A stretch of 64,000 nt of DNA from Breviolum minutum Mf 1.05b.01 (Eukaryota; Sar; Dinophyceae; Suessiales; Symbiodiniaceae), in NCBI GenBank assembly GCA_000507305.1, contig DF240779.1, forward strand, positions 1 through 64,000, given 5' to 3'. Under the pieces are notes generated by a model that saw nothing but the letters and a program-made list of their open reading frames with translations, had not been told where the DNA came from and did not search any database. Below, piece by piece: positions 55,517 through 64,000 of the stretch (position 1 is the first letter of the stretch; the number at the start of each line of letters is the position of its first letter). The position numbers and the translations under genes were made by a program.

Positions 55517-55663
55517 AACAATTTCTGGAGGTTTCCCGTTTCTCGACGTGGACGTCCGCCCAGCCGCCGGGGGGAACCGTTTGTTCAGGTCAAAAGCTTC
55601 GATGGCGAACGCTTTTCCATCGTCTTCTTTTGCGTGGGATGCCATGCGAAAGCGCCCAGCGCG
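55517..55663 (+). CDS. eight-exon gene, exon 4
   Basis: Acceptor TTGCCTTTTCCCAG, donor GCG/GTAAAG, phase 0 at both ends. Frame NNFWRFPVSRRGRPPSRRGE, PFVQVKSFDGERFSIVFFCV then GCHAKAPSA. Very high GC3. The most clearly coding segment of this gene: an Arg/Pro-rich stretch followed by beta-type sequence. Confidence 0.75.
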
Positions 55664-55895
55664 GTAAAGGACGAGTTGGTAGAGCTTGGGTGCCTTTGGT
55701 TTTTCAAAGGATAAGGTTGGGGAAGTTGGTGGTGTGGCACGGTGCTAGTGGTGCTGGTGGGTGGTTGGGTGATAAAAAAGTCAAGGTTCCCAATGTCAAG
55801 GGGTGGTTGGAGATGATTTAAGTTTTAAGCGGCGATTTCACACCCATTTCAGATGGGTTTTGAACATTTTATTCAAAAAAAATGGTTTAGGGATA

Positions 55896-56001
55896 TCCCC
55901 TGGAAGTTTAACATAGCCCCTCAAAAGATTCCCATCCCAAAAGGAAAGAACCGTCTTCTAAGCACCATTTTTCCGGGGCGAACAGTCAAACTTCGGGAGT
56001 G
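55896..56001. mobile_element. MITE family E in an intron
   Basis: TA at 55894-55895 and 56002-56003. Ends TCCCCTGGAAGTTTAACATA and the complement of AAACTTCGGGAGTG. Confidence 0.75.
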
Positions 56002-56031
56002 TAGTCATAGTCCCTTATTGCCAATCAGATA

Positions 56032-56131
56032 CACTCCGGTAAACTAACATAGCGATGGAAAATGCACACTTTTGATGGTATCTACTAGGAAAGATAGGGA
56101 TTTTCCATGGCTATGTTAGTTTACCGGGGTG
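56032..56131. mobile_element. MITE family E in an intron
   Basis: TA at 56030-56031 and 56132-56133. Near-perfect ends CACTCCGGTAAACTAACATA / TATGTTAGTTTACCGGGGTG. Only 30 bp after the previous copy. Confidence 0.85.
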
Positions 56132-56798
56132 TAAGAGGTATCTCACCGTCTAAGCAGCCACTCACCAACAAACCACTCATCCTAGAACCTGGACTTTCAT
56201 ACATTTTTAAGCCTTGAACGATGATGCAGAAAGCACCACAACATGCAGATTATCTTAAATAGAAAATCCAGGTACCTAGGTTATCCCAGATAAGGTGTTT
56301 CTTTTTTTTTTCATGATTAAACCAATTTCTGTTTTTTTTTCAGTTTGATAATTGTAGAATGGTACGGTACAATCCTCATCGGAATTTAAATGACACAAAA
56401 TTCCGATTCAACCCTGACATCTAGAAATCTACCACTTTTTTTTAGAGTTTCATTCGAGTAGTATGAAGGGATGAGGAACCACCAAATGTCCTTCAATTAG
56501 GCCCTAATAAGGCCGGCCGGCTATTTCCTCCGGGGGGAACCGTGGCAGGGGTCCCCTTAGATTTCCCATGAAGCCTTCAATAGCTGTTTCTGGTTTCCCT
56601 TAATAGGTGTTAGGTGATATAATTGGCAGTATATACCACTTACATAACTTATATACCACTTATAGTCCTTGCCAATTAGGGTGATGAAAGATATGCTACC
56701 GATCCCAAAAATTAAGGGAACCTTTCGTTTCACTCCATTGAAAACCCCTGTGTTTTATTTTTTCCCGATGAAAAAAAACCGCCGGTGAGAGGTTCCAG

Positions 56799-56899
56799 GT
56801 GCCACCCGTGACCGAGAAAGCAGATCGACTTTTGCGAAGACCACAGGGCTATGGCAGCAAGAAGGAAGCAGACAAGAAGAGTGACGATGGTTGCAAAGG
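56799..56899 (+). CDS. eight-exon gene, exon 5, donor made by a MITE-E
   Basis: Acceptor AGAGGTTCCAG. Frame VPPVTEKADRLLRRPQGYGS then KKEADKKSDDGCK. The donor GG/GTACACC is formed by the last exon G plus the TA target of the MITE-E at 56903. Basic, lysine-rich. Phase 0 in, two bases out. Confidence 0.7.
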
Positions 56900-56902
56900 G
56901 TA

Positions 56903-57004
56903 CACCCCTGAAAACTAACATGTCCCCTAAAAAGTGACCATTTCAGTAGGGAATACAGATTCCAACCATCGATTTTCAGGGGACATGTTAGTTTTCAGGG
57001 AAGG
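56903..57004. mobile_element. MITE family E at an exon-intron border
   Basis: TA at 56901-56902 and 57005-57006. Ends CACCCCTGAAAACTAACATG and CATGTTAGTTTTCAGGGAAG. The TA overlaps the GTA of the splice donor. Confidence 0.9.
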
Positions 57005-57066
57005 TATGGTTTGGAACGGGCCCCAAAAATAGATGGCACATGGCACGGGCACCGTCCCAAACCATA

Positions 57067-57187
57067 CCTTCCCTGAAAACTGAACGAATGTCCCCTGAAA
57101 ATCGGATGGTTGGAATACAGATGTAGATGTATTCCCTACTGATAATGGTCACTTTGAAAAGGGGACATTCGTTAGTTGTCAGGATTC
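57067..57187. mobile_element. MITE family E, paired copy
   Basis: TA at 57065-57066 and 57188-57189. Starts CCTTCCCTGAAAACTGAACG. Separated from the previous copy by a 60-bp palindromic spacer. Confidence 0.8.
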
Positions 57188-57475
57188 TACTCTTCCTCTC
57201 AGAATCATGGGAGTGGAAAATGGGGGGCCGAAAAAAGACGATGAGTTTAGTTTCCAGCTTGGGCAATCTTCCACTTCCATGATTGGAATTTACAAAGGCC
57301 ATGGTGATAACCCCCGATGTGTTTCCATTTTAGGAAGCTGAAACGTCCCATTGTAGGTGGCAATTTGATCTGGCAATAAACCCATTTACTAACCCACTTC
57401 ATGACTTCCTACATAGATTCCAGTGGTGGGAAACATCTCTAGGTTCATGAAAGATCCTTACGAACGGATGATCCG

Positions 57476-57581
57476 TCTGTTGATGGAAGAAATCCGGCTA
57501 ACCAGTTGAGGTTGGTAGTTTATCCCATCATTTACCAGGTTTTATACATCCCAGGTGGTGCAGGAGTTCTTCCATCAACAG
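57476..57581. mobile_element. MITE family B
   Basis: TCTGTTGATGGAAGAAATCC to CTTCCATCAACAGT, with an interior AACCAGTTGAGGTTGGTAGT and TTTTATACATCCCAGGTGG. Confidence 0.75.
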
Positions 57582-58345
57582 TTCCACTCAAAATTCTGGT
57601 TTGCAATATGCCACCGTAGCTCATTGGAAGACCCAATTTTCTGGCTCACAAACTCATGAATCTAAATGACTTGAGCCGCAGTGACGTTAACACTGGGCCC
57701 TTGGTGATTTTGAAACCCCCAAAAAGGTAGTTGAGGAAAAAAATATCCTCCCAAAATGATGTTTTTTTTTAGTGTTGATTTTGATCTTTGAATACATCCA
57801 TTTAGAAAAAACACAGTGCAATTCAGCATACTTCGCAACATGCGAACGTTTTCCTCCTCTATGCGTTAAACCCCACAGCTCCCCCCCCCAAAAAAATGGT
57901 TTGTTGAAGATTTGTATAAAATGGTAGGGGCCCATCCGAAAACTAACATGGAACATGCAAAAGATCCCTTGGAAAAGCAAACAGAACCTTGGATGAACAT
58001 GCTCAAGGCGGCCAATCGAACAGCAAGCCTTTGCCATCAAAGATCCTAGTTTTCGTTCTATGTCTTCAGGGCTTGGCCACTAAAAATTGACTGCAGGATT
58101 TGCAATGTCATTGGAAACTTCTTGGAAAAAGGAAGCAACCAACAAAAACATGCTTTTTTGTGACATGACTTCAACACAAAAAAAACATGCAACAATTCCA
58201 GGGGGTTCCATGTGAAGTCTTCGGAAACATAAGGCCTTAGCCTCGGATTTTGTTCCTTTGATGACTGAGGTTTGAGGATTTGGAGCCTGAAGACCTTGCA
58301 CAAGCAGGCGGTTTTTGAGGATCCAACAAAAAGTTGGTTTCGGTA

Positions 58346-58477
58346 CTTAGAGGTTCAGGATACTGGATGTAACTGGTTATATGTAGGTTTATAACCCTAG
58401 TTTGGGGACATATAACCCACTTATAGAGGTTATAGCCCTGGTTACTATCCACTTACTAAGTATCCTGAACCTCTAAG
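58346..58477. mobile_element. MITE family G (variant ending AGAGGTTCAGG)
   Basis: TA, CTTAGAGGTTCAGGATACTG to AGTATCCTGAACCTCTAAG, TA. The same palindromic GGTTATAACC interior as other G copies, but different terminal bases. Confidence 0.8.
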
Positions 58478-58680
58478 TAGATTTGTCATTTAGCTGTGAT
58501 ATTTTACCTAACGGGTAACGGGTGTATAAATCAACCAGAATGGCTAACTTTTTTTGGTGGCTGAATGGTGCTTGACTATCGGAAAAAAGCCTCCAGGGAA
58601 CGATCACATATCTCACTCATGGAAAAGGAACATATTCTTCCAAACCTTCTTGAGAGAGGCTATGTTAGTTCACAGGAGAG

Positions 58681-58735
58681 TCAAAAACTTGCAAAAAAAG
58701 CTGAGAAATTGTTGCTGCGGCATTTTTCTAGAATG
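58681..58735 (+). CDS. eight-exon gene, exon 6
   Basis: Begins directly after a MITE-E-like 3' end (CTATGTTAGTTCACAGGAGAG). Frame QKLAKKAEKLLLRHFSRM, donor ATG/GTGTTT. Takes two bases, ends phase 0. Confidence 0.55.
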
Positions 58736-58879
58736 GTGTTTCTTCAAAGAAGTTTAAACACCTTTCAATTCTCACTCACATTTATTTGTGTTGCACGTTC
58801 AACATCCCAATCTCTGGTTCCATTTTAGTGACCAACACACAACACCGTGTTTTTTTTGAGTCTTCGACATGCTACCCAG

Positions 58880-59002
58880 GTTCAATATGAGTTCTTCTCA
58901 TTTCGTGAAAGCAAGAAAGGACGGACTCCCAACCTGTCGCTTGACGAGGCCAAGGCATACAAGAAGGATGTGAAGAAAGTCTTGAAGCCCATGAAGAAGT
59001 GA
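58880..59002 (+). CDS. eight-exon gene, terminal exon
   Basis: Acceptor ATGCTACCCAG. Frame VQYEFFSFRESKKGRTPNLS then LDEAKAYKKDVKKVLKPMKK to a TGA at 59000-59002. High GC3. The strongly basic C-terminus suggests nucleic-acid or ribosome association, which is inference only. Confidence 0.7.
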   Translation, partial: VQYEFFSFRESKKGRTPNLSLDEAKAYKKDVKKVLKPMKK

Positions 59003-59441
59003 GGTTTTACATGGGTAGATTAGAGAGGTCTGCGGGCTGAACAATATAGATGCACCCCATCTGTCTGCGGACGGGTCTTGGGATGGGGATCTTTTATCGG
59101 CTTGCGTAGGAAGACAGCTGGCGTTTCGAGGGGCCTTTGTGCGTTTTTTGAGGGTCCAGGGTGGAAAGTGTTGGCGGTTTGACGGTCTCTGGAAGAGCTC
59201 GGCTGGTTGCTTCAAGCAACAAACATCGGTGTGCGAAGAATTCTTTCTGAAGAAAAACAACTTGAGGACTCTAAACGAGAGCCTCCAAAATAGTGGACAA
59301 AAAACATCAAATGACCATCGTTTTTTTTTGGCAACCTCCAAAACGATGACATAGGGTACGTACATTTCACGGGGGGGAAAAAAGATTCAATGTGTTGCTT
59401 ACTTTTGGGGTGATCCAACATCATTTTTGAATCACCTCTAG
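59003..59441. other. probable intergenic region
   Basis: Lies between the stop at 59002 and the next chain. A frame at about 59150-59330 (VQGGKCWRFDGLWKSSAGCF) is open but lacks splice support. Confidence 0.45.
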
Positions 59442-59549
59442 AGCAGCAATTGCAGAAAAAGACACCGGAGACCTTCATCTAGCCGTTTTGAGGGTCCATG
59501 CGGCTGATACGTCTTGGACTGGTCAACCACTTTCGGGGTTGAATCGGAG
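59442..59549 (+). CDS. five-exon chain, exon 1 found
   Basis: After AATCACCTCTAG; frame AAIAEKDTGDLHLAVLRVHA then ADTSWTGQPLSGLNR, donor GGAG/GTCTTT. It begins a chain of five exons (59442-59549, 59770-59911, 60810-60901, 61398-61461 and 61735-61804) whose four junctions all keep frame, about 157 residues. The family is not recognised and both ends of the gene are missing. Introns hold MITE-B, MITE-A and MITE-E copies. Confidence 0.65.
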
Positions 59550-59769
59550 GTCTTTTGTGCATGCCTTGATCATTTAATATTTATACAGTTATACATCTTG
59601 GAACTTTTGAGTCGCAGTTGATCTTTTTTGGGTGGAGCATTTTTTTCCAAATGCATGGAAATCAACATCTACCTTTGTTATGCCATGCACACAAGGGGCC
59701 TTCTTTCACGACGGACCAATTAGCAAAAAACGAGGCATCCGGGTGGGGGGAAAATCCTCGAATTTCCAG

Positions 59770-59911
59770 CTGGATGCTATGCAACATGCGACGTGTCATG
59801 CGAATCGTCGAACAAAAAAGGCCATGGAGGTGGTGGCAGTTGATGGGTCCCTATAAGAAGCACAGAAGCATCACTTATTCCTGGCAAATAGATGGACATG
59901 CCATTGATTTG
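59770..59911 (+). CDS. five-exon chain, exon 2
   Basis: Acceptor CGAATTTCCAG, donor TTG/GTGATG. Frame WMLCNMRRVMRIVEQKRPWR, WWQLMGPYKKHRSITYSWQI then DGHAIDL. Rich in Trp/Arg/Met. Takes two bases, ends phase 0. Confidence 0.65.
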
Positions 59912-60380
59912 GTGATGTTTTGCTGGTTTGTTCGATTGAATGGAGGGTAATTTCACATATAATACCAACAAAAAGCTCCATGTATGGAATATTTTCCTAC
60001 ATTTACCATCAAATTGAGCCAAATGTAGGTAAATACATCCAGCATCTGGGAAGGAACTGAGGACAATAGAATATGGCTTGTGCTTCCCGCAAAAGAAGGT
60101 GGGTTGTGAAAGAAGGGACCCAAAAACCTGCTATAAGTAGGGATGAAATAACTCCACTTATTTCGGGGAAATAACCCCAGTTACCAAGTTATAGTGCCAT
60201 GTACAGGGCTATAACCCCATCTATAACTTGTAGGGGTTCACGTTGTATGAACGGTGAGAATCACAAAAAATGTACCTGGAAAACAGCCGTTGTTGTCAGT
60301 GACCGGTATAGCGACGAAGTGATAAGTTATACAAGTTATAATCAACAACATGTGTACACACCATTCTTGACTGGCTAATA

Positions 60381-60482
60381 CTGTTGATGGAAGAAATCCT
60401 GCACCAGTTGAGAGGTAGGTTATCCCATGATTCACAGGGTTTATATACATCCCAGGTGGTGCAGGATTTCTTCCATCAACAG
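60381..60482. mobile_element. MITE family B in an intron
   Basis: TA at 60379-60380 and 60483-60484. Ends CTGTTGATGGAAGAAATCCT / AGGATTTCTTCCATCAACAG, perfect over 20 bp, so recently active. Confidence 0.9.
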
Positions 60483-60809
60483 TATAACTTGTAAAACCAG
60501 TTGCTATACTTATAAACCGATGTTCAGATCTCCAATTGGGACATCCGGTTGGTCAACCGCCCGCAACGGGGGGGGGGGGGGGTTGTGAACATACACCCAA
60601 CTTGTAACGTTTGCCAGATGATTCAAGCCGTGACCTTTTGATCCCCTATTTGGAGGTCACCAAAAACCCTTTTAAGGGTCACTTAACCATCCCACAAAGG
60701 TCACAAACTCGCAGAATTGTGAGATGATTCCCCAGCCGTTTTTGTGGTCCAAATCCCTTGCAAACCATCAACCTGTAAGTTGTTTTTTACCAAACGCGGA
60801 TGGTGACAG

Positions 60810-60901
60810 GTTCGCCACAGGAAATCCCAGTTGTGGTGCTGGTTCGCCAATGGTTTATTCGGATATGTCCACGATCTTCCCAACATGCGATATACAAAAA
60901 A
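60810..60901 (+). CDS. five-exon chain, exon 3
   Basis: Acceptor GGATGGTGACAG; frame VRHRKSQLWCWFANGLFGYV then HDLPNMRYTK. The donor AA/GTGACC coincides with the start of a MITE-A-like element. Confidence 0.65.
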
Positions 60902-61030
60902 GTGACCAAAACCCTTGGGAATTTGCTATATTATATATAGGGGATTATGCGATCAAGTTATATAAGAACTGTACTAATCCATTATAAGGATCCCATAGGA
61001 TCCCTATGAACCAATTCGTAAAATGGAATG
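60902..61030. mobile_element. MITE family A-like, starting at the donor
   Basis: GTGACCAAAACCCTTGGGAA, then TATATAGGGGATTATGCGAT, CCATTATAAGGATCCCATAG and CCTATGAACCAATTCG. This is the family A body without its usual GAGCAATG end. Confidence 0.6.
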
Positions 61031-61397
61031 TCATGTCACGGTTGTGTTCATGTTGCTCATATGTCCATTCTTTTTTTTTGGGGGGGGAGAGTTTTAAACA
61101 TCACCGCGACAAGCCAAGAATCATGGTAAATTTACGAGTTTTTTTTAACATGATGTTCTTTAGGGGACATTCATCTACTAGGATGTCCCAGGAAGTCAGG
61201 AAGTTAGGAACAATGGTTAGTAAAGGGGTTATAACCTACCTTTAAACGGAGTATATTGGTTTATATTGGGGTTATAACCCACTTGCTAACCTTTTACTAA
61301 CTTCCTGCAAACATTCATCTATAGTTTGTTTTTTTTTGCGTTGAACAAACTGGACGAAAAACTGTACAAACGCAAAAAAACACCTTGGATGTGTCAG

Positions 61398-61461
61398 GAT
61401 GGGATCTGTTTTTGACAGGCTACGAGCGGCTAAGTGGCGTATCGACCCTAAAGAAAGATGG
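61398..61461 (+). CDS. five-exon chain, exon 4
   Basis: Acceptor TGGATGTGTCAG, donor TGG/GTTTGA. Frame MGSVFDRLRAAKWRIDPKER then W. Takes two bases, ends phase 0. A frame shifted by one (WDLFLTGYERLSGVSTLKKD) is also open, but phase continuity favours the first. Confidence 0.55.
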
Positions 61462-61492
61462 GTTTGAAAGAGGAATTTCCTTTCAAGGATTA

Positions 61493-61604
61493 CCCTCCCT
61501 GAAACTAACGGCAAAAGCACCTGAAAATTATAGGGTTTCCCAAAAGGAAAGGATCGTCTTCCCACCGTCCATTTTCAGGTGCGAGCTGTTAGTTTCAGGG
61601 ACAT
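61493..61604. mobile_element. MITE family E in an intron
   Basis: TA at 61491-61492 and 61605-61606. Ends CCCTCCCTGAAACTAACGGC and the complement of TTAGTTTCAGGGACAT. Confidence 0.75.
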
Positions 61605-61734
61605 TAGGGGATTTTTGCTGTCCATTTACAAGTTTTTACATCTTGTGGTTGCAACGCAGGTATGAAGACTTGACATAATTCCTGATTCCTGCCATGGTTT
61701 CTACCTACTAAATCACGCCCTGATGATGACACAG

Positions 61735-61804
61735 GATCGGTTGGGACACACCATGCTGTTGACCGACGGCGAAACCGAGGATGCAGCAACTCGGAACTCC
61801 GAAA
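61735..61804 (+). CDS. five-exon chain, exon 5
   Basis: Acceptor GATGATGACACAG, donor GAAA/GTTGGT. Frame DRLGHTMLLTDGETEDAATR then NSE, acidic. Phase 0 in, one base out. Confidence 0.6.
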
Positions 61805-62909
61805 GTTGGTTTTGAACAACGATTCGTTGAGGGAGACAGGTTGAATTTAAAAAAAGACAACGTTGGCCCACTGCTCAAATTTGGGGGGCTTTCAGAAAAA
61901 ATCCCAAATTCAAACTTTTTTTCAAATGGCTTCCATCTTTTTTTGGGAGTTCAATTGCAATTAGCCTTAAGAATCCTGACCCCTCATGGAAAGAGATCCG
62001 TTTCAGTGAATCAAAACAGACCGCAAAACTTGACACCCCAAACATGACATTCCGATCGCATTGTTAGGGAACGGGGCCCGAGGTCTGACTCCCAAGTCGT
62101 CAATATTTCGATTTTTGGGTTCCAACATTTTCGTCCCTGAAAACGGGCCTTCCCAAAAGGAAAGGATCGCCTTCCAATCATCAATTTTTCACATGCTATG
62201 TTAGTTTCAGAGAGGGTATTCTGGGTGGAAATTCACTCTGAGGATGTTTTTTCTTCATCACTTTTTGACCAATAAACTGCGGAAATCGAAGCAATGCCGT
62301 CAAAAACCCAAAGGCAACATTTTTGCCGGAAATTTCGGTACCTCAATATTTGAAGATCATATTTTGATTGAGGGTTGGAAGATCTCTAGTCTTTTTTGGG
62401 GCCCCACATCTTTTCACAAGGTGCGAGCGAGTTTTTTTAGTTTCATGGGAAGGAAAACATGTAGCAGACCCAAACTTTCTTGTTTGGAGGGTGCTAAGGA
62501 GATATCTTGAGTCACACTTAACTGCCGTTTGAACGTCATCAAAGTGATGGGTCCACGAGACTGAGAAAAGGTAGAAAGTTTAGTTCACAAGCAACATTCT
62601 CCTCCAAAAATATTCCAACAAAATTCAGTTTCTTTTTGGGGTTGAAATATTTCTAGATTCAACTTGAGCAATGAAAAATGGGCCCCTAGTTGTTGATGGC
62701 ATAATTGGGGATTCTTCTACCCAATTATGTGGGGATCCTTTCATAAAAAACCATGACATTTTCAGGATCTCTATCATATAAACAACCAATATTTCATGCT
62801 TCAAGTCTCCGGCTGTTTTTTTTGTCAGTTTGTTTCAACAAAAAATTCTGGAAACTTTTTTTGAACCAAAAAAGTCCCCCGGGATTTTCGACCAAAATCT
62901 GAGGAACAG
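61805..62909. other. intron/spacer
   Basis: MITE-E-like (about 62137-62217) and MITE-A (62669-62830). A weak candidate exon near 62297-62345 (MPSKTQRQHFCRKF) has a poor acceptor. Confidence 0.4.
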
Positions 62910-63000
62910 CTTTTGACCTATCTCAAGGTTGGGGGCCCCAGTGAGGCTTGGACCTTGGATGATTTTTGGAAGGTCAAATTGCTGGGGGTGCGGAACCAAG
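62910..63000 (+). CDS. internal exon, unidentified
   Basis: Acceptor GAGGAACAG (or CTGAG at 62903), donor CAAG/GTGGGG. Frame LLTYLKVGGPSEAWTLDDFW then KVKLLGVRNQ. High GC3. Confidence 0.6.
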
Positions 63001-63096
63001 GTGGGGTCCCCATCGTTATAGGTACAACGTATAGCTAACCCCGCATTTTTTTGAAAGGCCGAAAATGTTCATGGCGAATTCACTGGGGTGATTTTT

Positions 63097-63204
63097 GTGT
63101 TGATGGAAAAAATCCCAAACAACCACTGCTCAGATGCCCCAAAGGTTGGTCAGTATCCCTTTTGGGGCATCCCAAGTGGTTAGCCGGATTTTTTCCATCA
63201 ACTG
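63097..63204. mobile_element. MITE family B
   Basis: TGTTGATGGAAAAAATCCCA to GGATTTTTTCCATCAACTG then TA. Confidence 0.7.
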
Positions 63205-63329
63205 TATCACCTTCCTTATGGGGGCTGAAACCATTTCACCACCATTTAAGTAGCTGGTGAGTCTTCCGGGGCCCACCTGGAAGAACCTCCTTGCAAATCG
63301 GGGGGGTGCTTAAGTTTCGGCCACCCACA

Positions 63330-63644
63330 CTTGGAGGATCGGGCCTCAGGATTCTTAAGTAGGGCCCGGGCGCCCCCATTTATAAGCCATAAAAAGGCTA
63401 GTTTCATGGAAGGGGTCCCACAACCCGATCCTGAAAGGGGACGAACACGATCACCATGGTTGCTAACTACTTACTACTTGGTGGCGAAAATGGTAGTTAA
63501 TAACTAATTGTAAGTTGGGTTATAGCTATAATCAACCACTGTAAGTTCGTTGATAAGTCCCCTAAATATGCTTATAACCCAACTTACTAACTGGTTCCTA
63601 ACTACCATTTTCACCACCAAGTAGTCATGGGATGATCCTCCAAG
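63330..63644. mobile_element. MITE family G with a second G copy nested inside
   Basis: Outer copy: CTTGGAGGATCGGGCC to GGGATGATCCTCCAAG. Inner copy 63477-63621: TA, CTTGGTGGCGAAAATGGTAG to CTACCATTTTCACCACCAAG, TA, inserted in the right half of the outer one. Confidence 0.8.
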
Positions 63645-63912
63645 AAGGGGGCCATCTCAAAAACTTGGCGAATCCAAATTACAAAAAAAAAGGTCCAAGG
63701 CACCAAAAAAAAGGTGGAAAGTACCGTTTTTTTCGGAGGTTTTTTGTGGGGGGCCGCGAAGAACCAGTCCAGGGGGAAATTTGACAAATGGGACACCTTT
63801 TTGTTTTTTCCCTATGATTGTATCAATTAACAAAGGAGTAGACTTTTCCAAACCATCATTTGGTGGTATTTTTGTGAAAAACATCTGTGTTCTTTTGCTC
63901 CTTGTTCTACAG

Positions 63913-63993
63913 ATTCTGAAATCACTTAGCCGGAACTGGGAATCCATACTAGAAGATCAAGCCTTGGAACAAAAATCTTGCTGCAAAAAATGA
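63913..63993 (+). CDS. exon at the window end, unidentified
   Basis: Acceptor CTTGTTCTACAG. Frame ILKSLSRNWESILEDQALEQ then KSCCKK to a TGA at 63991-63993, close to the window edge. It may be a terminal exon or may splice earlier. Confidence 0.5.
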   Translation: MLKSLSRNWESILEDQALEQKSCCKK

Positions 63994-64000
63994 TGCTGAA

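Noticed and set aside
57948-58049. 34-codon + frame MEHAKDPLEKQTEPWMNMLK and onward, ATG to TAG
   Set aside because: Starts inside a MITE-E-like end (AAAACTAACATGG), and including it would break the otherwise perfect phase of the eight-exon gene. It remains a possible alternative exon.

Overview
This is eukaryotic nuclear DNA, read here as a microbial alga or relative. A dinoflagellate is the most likely source (about 0.6). The reasons are: short high-GC3 coding exons, all on the + strand, separated by long introns; a multicopy mobile-type reading frame of a kind I associate with dinoflagellate genomes; a BspA/DUF285 repeat protein; and a very heavy load of short inverted-repeat elements, many inside introns. 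There is no operon structure, and I found no rRNA or convincing tRNA. There is a sequence gap at 43126-43461 and a single N at 12653. Most exons encode nothing I can name, so they are described by frame, splice sites and phase. Coding frames were chosen by third-position GC bias plus GT/AG sites, and none was confirmed by transcript.

Layout. 1-786: the 3' part of a DUF285 repeat protein. 1.6-31 kb: scattered exons, including an RS-rich exon (11067-11145), the 3' end of a proline-rich protein (12758-12968), an initial exon (13801-13971), a three-exon chain (27429-29486) and a small three-exon gene (29714-30733). 32.1-39.4 kb: one gene of at least nine exons, including a 29-nt exon, with all eight junctions in phase. 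40.1-44.3 kb: a distinct block with almost no MITEs, bounded by two arrays of the same 32/35-bp repeat. It holds a mobile-type frame (40777-41432) and a four-exon Cys/His-rich gene (42094-42971), plus the gap and more tandem repeats. 46287-46628: an intact AT-rich zinc-finger ORF that resembles genes of large algal DNA viruses. 46.8-48.5 kb: further chained exons. 51.9-52.3 kb: the 3' end of a glycine-rich membrane-type protein. 52.7-59.0 kb: an eight-exon gene with every junction in phase. 59.4-61.8 kb: a five-exon chain, also in phase. 62.9-64 kb: more exons.

The dominant feature is the repeat landscape. At least eleven families (called A to K here) of 80-300 bp inverted-repeat elements fill the introns. 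Families B, E, G, H, J and K sit between TA dinucleotides, as expected of non-autonomous Tc1/mariner-type (Stowaway-like) MITEs. Several copies start or end exactly at exon borders, and family E termini carry GT/AG-like motifs. That makes them candidate introners, meaning elements that create introns. No transposase for any of them is visible in the window.
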